Part shown: piece after piece, positions 28,775 through 33,039 of the stretch
Numbering within the stretch: position 1 is the first letter of the stretch
Layout of the letters: the number at the start of each line of letters is the position of its first letter
Assembly: GCA_027487575.1 (NCBI GenBank)
Contig: JAIYDJ010000092.1
Coordinates: forward strand, 1 to 33,039
Source: Rhodobacter sp.
GTDB lineage: Bacteria; Pseudomonadota; Alphaproteobacteria; Rhodobacterales; Rhodobacteraceae
Length of the DNA: 33,039 nt
Direction: 5' to 3'
Program-made: the position numbers and the translations under genes
Notes under the pieces: generated by a model
What the model saw: the letters and a program-made list of their open reading frames with translations, nothing else
Told to the model about the DNA's origin: nothing
The model's database searches: none

Positions 28775-29817
28775 CCTTGCCGACCACCCGAGGCCAGTAC
28801 ACGTTCCGCCTCGCGGACGGCGGCAAGGTTCTTGCGGCCAAGACGCGAGCCTGCCAGCTTGGCCGCCACGTGATCCCGGACCGTCGTCGGTTCGTAGGCC
28901 AGACCATCGCCACGGTCGACAAGGCTGGGATGCGTGCTGACCACGACGTCCGCATTTCCGTCATGGAAGAACGCGACCGACCTGCGGCGGCGGATCGTGC
29001 CATTGACCACCGGCGGTTTGACGCGGTGCAGCGTCGACATCCAGCGGTCATTGGTGATGCGGGCGGTCAGGTCGCCAAGGTTGACCAGCAACGCCCCATC
29101 GGCCGGCATCACATCATGCCAGACGCCCGCCTTGTCCAGCACCTGCAATCCGGCCACCTGATCGGCCCACAGAACGGTGACGATGCCGAAATCGGTATGC
29201 TCGCCCATGCCGGTCAGGTCGCCATCAAGGCTGATGTCGGTGCCGGGCGGCAGGGCGTAGTTGTTCATCCGCAGGACGTCGATGGAATGGTCGGTCATCG
29301 CCGCAAAATAGCCCCGCTCGGCCCCGAGGGCATCGGCGAGGATGGTGGTCAATGTCCGCGCGACGCGCTGCGCCTCGGTGAAATAGCGTGTGACCCGGTC
29401 TGCAAAACCCGGAATTTCGGGCCAGAGGTTGATGCCGTAATCGCGTTCGTCCAGATCAAGATGCGGGAAGGATCGGGCTTCGGTCCCGATGTTGAATGCC
29501 TCGAAAAAGTCGTTCATCCGGTTGGCCGACTCGACCCCCAGGCTGAGGGACAGCGATTCACTCTTGGGGGGGCTGTAGCCACGATTGGAGTCGGGCACGC
29601 GATACCCCTTTTTTTCGTCCAGCGGCAGGCCGAAGAAATCGTCAACCGCCGAGGCAAGGCCGGTCTGCACTTCGGGGGGGATGCCGTGGCCGACGATCTG
29701 CATGAATCCGACATTCACGCAGGCGCGGTCAACGGCTGCCGCAACCCCGGCCTGATCGGCCACGGTCCCGCCCTGTGCATAGGCTCGGATGTCTATTGTG
29801 GGAACCTTGAATGACAT
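28771..29817 (-). CDS. 2-oxoglutarate/Fe(II) dioxygenase, isopenicillin N synthase family
   Basis: 348 residues. The N-terminal DIOX domain (VPTIDIRAY, VGFMQIVGHGIP) is followed by the 2OG-FeII_Oxy core. Iron ligands are His207 and Asp209 in GEHTDFG and His264 in STLHRV. The 2-oxoglutarate-binding Arg278-x-Ser280 lies in RRRRSVAFF. Family knowledge: the family includes isopenicillin N synthase, ethylene-forming enzyme and gibberellin oxidases; most bacterial members have unknown substrates. AGGAGG stands close before the ATG at 29817. A promoter is visible upstream, and the downstream hydrolase is coupled to it. Confidence 0.92.
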   Translation of the reverse strand: MSFKVPTIDIRAYAQGGTVADQAGVAAAVDRACVNVGFMQIVGHGIPPEVQTGLASAVDDFFGLPLDEKKGYRVPDSNRGYSPPKSESLSLSLGVESANRMNDFFEAFNIGTEARSFPHLDLDERDYGINLWPEIPGFADRVTRYFTEAQRVARTLTTILADALGAERGYFAAMTDHSIDVLRMNNYALPPGTDISLDGDLTGMGEHTDFGIVTVLWADQVAGLQVLDKAGVWHDVMPADGALLVNLGDLTARITNDRWMSTLHRVKPPVVNGTIRRRRSVAFFHDGNADVVVSTHPSLVDRGDGLAYEPTTVRDHVAAKLAGSRLGRKNLAAVREAERVLASGGRQG

Positions 29818-29884
29818 GCTGCCTCCTGGCGGTTTCTTCCGGAGGTGTCTGGCCACACTGGCCGTCGTTGAACTCGGCTCTCAA

Positions 29885-29912
29885 AGCGTAGCAGATGGCC
29901 CCGGTCCGTCAA
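29885..29912 (-). promoter_or_regulatory. Promoter of the dioxygenase-hydrolase pair
   Basis: Minus strand TTGACG (29912-29907) and TACGCT (29890-29885) with a 16-base spacer, 67 bases before the ATG. It lies just outside the patchwork region that begins near 29958. Confidence 0.5.
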
Positions 29913-29957
29913 GGCGGGACATCCCGTCCGTCCCGGCAACCACCTGTCGCCCGAAGA

Positions 29958-30155
29958 TACGCCCGGGATCATCACGGCAAAGGCCAACGCGAACGGCACC
30001 AGCTCCAGCGTGTGCTGCCCGGTGAAAGAAACGTGCGCTACCGTGTCCTTCAGGAAGTGCGCCTCGTTCGCTTCCTTGCGGTCGAACACATGCGACCTTG
30101 ACGGGTCAGCCTTGACCCGGGCCGCATAGCGCAGGACGAAGGCCGTCGCCGCCGC
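29958..30155 (-). pseudogene. Internal fragment of a YfcC-family transporter
   Basis: About 66 codons on the minus strand read AFVLRYAARVKADPSRSHVF, then DRKEANEAHF and end LVPFALAFAVMIPG. This matches my memory of the middle of YfcC-family membrane transporters (putative basic amino acid or peptide carriers), where the motif is RYA.KVK.DPS.S. There is no start codon of its own and no other part of the gene nearby. On its upstream side it is joined, in a different frame, to the end of the ABC ATPase fragment. On its downstream side the similarity stops near 29958. Confidence 0.55.
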
Positions 30156-30660
30156 TCGGCAGACAGGTCACCAGCCCGTCGCCCACCACGATCTGACGAC
30201 GACACAATGCTGCGATCTTTTCGTCGTGCGTCGAGATCAGAAACGTCGTGCCCTCGTCGCGGTTGATCTCGGCGATCAGGTCCATCACCTGCAGGACCGA
30301 CACGCGGTCGAGGTTGCCGGTCGGCTCGTCCGCCAGGACCAGTTCAGGGCGGTTCATCAGCGCGCGGGCGACGGCGACCCTTTGCTTCTGGCCCCCCGAC
30401 AGGTTGGCCGTGGGAAAATGCACCCTTTCTGCCAAACCCATCCGCACCAACAACTCCTGTCCCCGCATCCGGGCGCTGGCGGTTTCGCGGCCCTCGCGGA
30501 CGGCGGTCGGAAAGATCACGTTTTCCAGCGCGGTAAAGTCAGGCAGCAGGTTGTGGAACTGGAACACGAACCCGATGTGCCGGTTGCGAAACTCGGTGAG
30601 CGCGTGGTCTGAGGCGCGGGTCAGATCGACGCCGAGCATCACATGACTGCCCGAGGTCGG
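30106..30660 (-). pseudogene. LolD/MacB-like ABC ATPase fragment lacking Walker A
   Basis: Minus-strand frame with ALTEFRNRHIGFVFQFHNLL (Q-loop), LSGGQKQRVAVARAL (signature motif), LVLADEPTGNLD (Walker B) and ISTHDEK (H-loop). These are all parts of a LolD/MacB-type lipoprotein or macrolide export ATPase. The Walker A P-loop, which should precede PTSGS, is missing: residues just before are the end of a membrane fusion protein. Similarity ends about residue 224 (near 30168); the last codons before the stop at 30106 come from the YfcC fragment in another frame. It cannot bind ATP normally and is most likely dead. Confidence 0.85.
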
Positions 30661-31335
30661 CTGCATCACCACGTCGCCCGCGGCCAGCCCGTCGGTCACG
30701 ATCAGGCGGGCGGCGGGCCAGTCGATCACTCGGCGCGCGGCTTTCCGCAATATCATCGGCCACCACCAGAACAGCGTCCGCGTACCCCGCGCGTACCAGC
30801 GCGGCGCACGGCACGGTGACCGCCGCCGCCCTTTCATCGACGGTGATGTTGGCGGTGACGGTCAGGCCGACGGGTGCTTTCAGGGCGGCATCCGGGGTCA
30901 GTTCCACCGCCAGCCCCCCGGTCGCCTGATCGACCCGCTGCGACACGAAGCTGACCTTGCCCGCCCGCAGCTCTGCCGCCCGTCAGATGCAGCGTCACGG
31001 GCTGCCTGACCCTGACCTGCGTGGCATGGGATTCGTCCACATCCGTTTCGACGATCAACTGCCCCAGATCGGTGATCGTCATCAGTACGGTCGACAGGTC
31101 AACGATCTGCCCCGGCTCGGCGGTCAGCACCAGAACCGTCCCTGACAAAGGGGCGCCGATGGTGAACTTCGCAAGCTGGATTTGCGCCTGATCCAGCAGG
31201 GCCGTCATCCGCGCCACGTCCTGCGCCGCCGTCTGCACGCTGCGCGCGGCACTTTCCAGAACCACCCGCGCCGCGTTGGTCCCAAGGGCATCGGTCCGCG
31301 CAAAGGTCGCCTGCGCCTCGGCTTCAGCCAGCAGC
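30661..31335 (-). pseudogene. Membrane fusion protein (HlyD/MacA-like) remnant with two frame changes
   Basis: Three minus-strand frames carry one gene in order. The first frame has the helical hairpin and lipoyl half (AARVVLESAARSVQTAAQDV, then FTIGAPLSGTVLVLTAEPGQ, VDESHATQVRVRQPVTLHL), ending near 30980. The second has SQRVDQATGGLAVEL and ITVDERAAAVTVPCAALVRA to about 30755. The third has ARRVIDWPAARLIVTDGLAA to 30661, running straight into the ABC fragment. The N-terminal third is missing: at about 31330 it meets a DnaJ fragment on the opposite strand. MFP plus LolD-like ATPase suggests a former MacAB-type exporter. Confidence 0.8.
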
Positions 31336-32022
31336 CACCCAGACCTCAATCTTGATGACGCTGGTGCCGAGGCGCGGTTCAAGGCGATCAGCGCCGCCCA
31401 CGACCTGCTGAAAGACCCCGCCACCCGCGCCCGGTTCGATGCGGGCGAGATCGACGATACCGGTGCCGAACGCCCGCCCAGACAATACTACCGCGATTTT
31501 GCCGAAGACCCGGGCCATGCCTACCGGTCGCGGGGTGGCACGCGTTCGCCTTTTGGCGATGGGGCCGACCCGAACGACATCTTTGCCGACATCTTCCGAC
31601 AGCGCGGCGCGGCGGGCGGCTTCACCGGTCAGCGTTTTGAAGCACCGGGGCGCGATCTGCGCTTTGCGCTGGAGGTGCCGTTTCTGGACGCCGCGCGCGG
31701 GGCCGAGATGCGCCTTTCCTTGGGCGATGGGGGCGACATCGCGGTGAAGATTCCGCCCGGCGCGCAGGATGGTCAGACGCTGCGGCTGCGCGGCAAAGGT
31801 AATGCCGGGCAGGGCGACGGACCGTCGGGCGACGCGCTGATCACGTTGTCGGTGCGTCCGCATCCCGTGTTCAGCCGTGACGGCGACGACATCCTCGTGA
31901 CCCTGCCCGTCACCATCGACGAAGCGATCCTCGGCGCCAAGGTGGCGGCACCCACCATCACCGGCCCGGTCAGCCTGACCATTCCGCCGGGGGCAAGCTC
32001 TGGCCGCGTCCTGCGCCTGCGT
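31336..32022 (+). pseudogene. DnaJ/CbpA fragment starting at the HPD motif
   Basis: About 229 codons. The frame begins exactly with HPDLN, the J-domain tripeptide, and continues ARFKAISAAHDLLKDPATRA; helices I and II of the J domain are missing. The C-terminal substrate-binding part is present (DLRFALEVPFLDAARGAEMR, VKIPPGAQDGQTLRLRGKG, VRPHPVFSRDGDDILVTLPV) up to GASSGRVLRLR, where about 40-60 residues should follow. There is no zinc-finger domain, so it is CbpA-like. No start codon lies in frame near its true beginning; upstream is antisense to the MFP remnant. Confidence 0.85.
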
Positions 32023-32683
32023 GCCCGCCTCGGTCTCCAAGACCTGCACGGTGCGGTTCGACAAAAACCTGTACTCGGTGCTGGCCACGGCGGTCGGGCG
32101 GCCTGTCGATGTGCATGCCTATGCCGACCGGATCGTCATCCGGCAGGATGGCGTGGTGGTCGCAGAACATCTCCGCGCCTTTGGTCGGGGCCAGACCGTC
32201 TATGATCCGTGGCACTATGTGCCTGTTCTGGCCCGCAAACCCGGTGTCTTGCGCAATGGTGCCCCCTTCCGCGACTGGGTGCTGCCGCAGGCCATGGCCG
32301 CAATCCGGCGCAAGCTCAAGGGCAGTGACGATGGCGACCGGCAGATGGTCCAGATCCTGACCTATGTGCGGGACGACGGGCTGCAGGCTGTCGAAGCGGC
32401 CTGCCGCGAAGCCCTCGATCAGGGCGTCCATTTCGCGCCGGTCATCATCAACATCCTGGCGCGCCAGCAAGACCCCACCCCGCCACCGTTTCTACTGACC
32501 CCCACCGCGCTGCGCCTGACCCATGAACCTGTGGCCGACTGCGCCCGCTATGACAGCCTCAGGAGGACAACCCGACATGGAACGCACACCCTCGCCAGTG
32601 GTTCTCGGACCAATGGCGAACCACTGGCTCGACCTCGACCTGATGAGCAGCCTGAAGCTCTACGGGATGCGCAGCGCCTATGA
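32023..32683 (+). pseudogene. istA: IS21-family transposase IstA, C-terminal fragment
   Basis: About 220 codons in a plus-strand frame. ASVSKTCTVRFDKNLYSVLA, HAYADRIVIRQDGVVVAEHL and PWHYVPVLARKPGVLRNGAP are typical of the C-terminal part of IstA. The helix-turn-helix and DDE catalytic core are missing. The frame begins right where the DnaJ fragment stops. Its end, after RYDSLRR, overlaps the istB start by about 100 bases, more than in intact IS21 elements, so the tail may be out of register. Confidence 0.85.
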
Positions 32684-32744
32684 CGAGGTCATGGCCGCCG
32701 GCATCAAGCGCCAGCACGAGCCGCCGCGCATTGTGGGTGGGTAA
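32577..32744 (+). pseudogene. istB: IS21-family helper ATPase IstB, N-terminal fragment
   Basis: 55 codons starting MERTPSPVVLGP after AGGAGG. DLMSSLKLYGMRSAYDEVMA and GIKRQHEPPRIVG are the usual IstB N-terminus. The sequence stops after PPRIVGG with a stop codon, where an intact IstB would continue with the AAA+ ATPase domain. It is cut where a different sequence begins, near 32738. Confidence 0.85.
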
Positions 32745-32759
32745 TCCCCCCCAAAGTAA

Positions 32760-32908
32760 TGGGCTGCATAAGTAGAATTTTCTCGGCAAGATGGACGAGG
32801 AGATTTCTAATGAAGACAAGCAGATACACTGAGGCGCAGATCATCGCGATCCTGCGGCAGGCCGAAGGCGGTGTGCCGGTGGCGGAGCTGTGCCGTGTGC
32901 TTGGCCCT
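32760..32908 (+). mobile_element. Left part of an IS3-family element with truncated orfA
   Basis: ATG at 32811 starts MKTSRYTEAQIIAILRQAEG and continues GVPVAELCRVLG, the N-terminal helix-turn-helix of IS3-family OrfA. Similarity ends about residue 32, near 32908. The 50 bases before the ATG (TGGGCTGCATAAGTAGAATT onward) may be the left terminal inverted repeat and leader; the right end is not present so this cannot be confirmed. GAGGAGA precedes the ATG. Confidence 0.7.
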
Positions 32909-32936
32909 TCGACCATCTCTGTCGCGATGCAATCTG

Positions 32937-33039
32937 GCGAGCTGCCATCCACAAGGTCGTCACCGTCGCCGCCGGACAAATAGTCCGCGCCGTGACCGCC
33001 AAAAATGGTGTCGTCACCCGAGCCGCCGGACACCGTGTC
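32937..33039 (-). pseudogene. RTX calcium-binding repeat fragment (runs off window)
   Basis: On the minus strand from the right edge the frame reads SGGSGDDTIFGGHGADYLSG and then GDGDDLVDGS, three to four tandem GGxGxDxLx nonapeptides of RTX (hemolysin-type calcium-binding) proteins. After GSS the reading continues only as antisense of the IS3 fragment, so the gene is cut near 32940. Its upstream part lies outside the window. RTX proteins are normally secreted by type I systems. Confidence 0.8.

Overview
The window looks like chromosomal DNA of a high-GC alphaproteobacterium, most likely family Rhodobacteraceae. The evidence is GC-rich codon use, the gene pairing lgt / COG1565 methyltransferase / pgeF with a divergent ubiK, an Hsp20 gene followed by a DUF1150 gene, a CIRCE element in front of groESL, and a dmeR-dmeF pair. 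No rRNA, tRNA, CRISPR array or prophage was seen.

Layout. 1-2231 (minus): maoC-like hydratase, ribF, a YcgN-family Cys-cluster protein and the start of an L-threonine aldolase, all closely spaced. 2336-4235 (minus): a class IIA HAD phosphatase and a family II (Mn) pyrophosphatase. 4448-5635: a small orphan protein and a TraB/GumN protein. 5718-7840: groES-groEL with promoter, CIRCE operator and terminator. 7898-9584 (plus): small membrane protein, GNAT acetyltransferase and EamA exporter, converging on a NUDIX hydrolase. 10157-12273 (plus): a secreted caspase-fold protein overlapping a lipase-like hydrolase. 12270-14116 (minus): purK, purE and a YdcH-like protein. 14215-14970 (plus): Hsp20 and DUF1150 behind a sigma-32-type promoter. 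14980-17653 (minus): a membrane / 2Fe-2S / adenylate cyclase fusion and trxB. 17734-19033 (minus): DmeF-type metal exporter and its RcnR-type repressor, divergent from an Lrp/AsnC regulator. 19732-20434: mostly non-coding with a strong inverted repeat and one 48-residue ORF. 20435-23120 (minus): pgeF, the COG1565 methyltransferase and lgt; ubiK divergent. 23614-27958 (plus): a two-gene RND efflux system. 28025-29817 (minus): a translationally coupled 2-oxoglutarate dioxygenase and alpha/beta hydrolase.

The last 3.1 kb (about 29958-33039) is very different. It holds eight gene fragments joined end to end, none complete: YfcC transporter, LolD-like ATPase without Walker A, membrane fusion protein with two frame changes, DnaJ/CbpA starting at its HPD motif, IstA C-terminus, IstB N-terminus, IS3-type OrfA N-terminus, and RTX calcium-binding repeats. 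This is either a real graveyard of recombined gene pieces around insertion sequences or an assembly chimera near a contig end. It is the most unusual part of the window.

Two themes link genes. Proteostasis: groESL under HrcA/CIRCE-type control and Hsp20 under a sigma-32-type promoter. Envelope and metal homeostasis: Lgt, the RND pump, DmeRF, and the secreted caspase/lipase pair. I saw no clear new defence or mobile system. The best candidates for new biology are the redox-type adenylate cyclase, the caspase-lipase pair, and the coupled dioxygenase-hydrolase pair.
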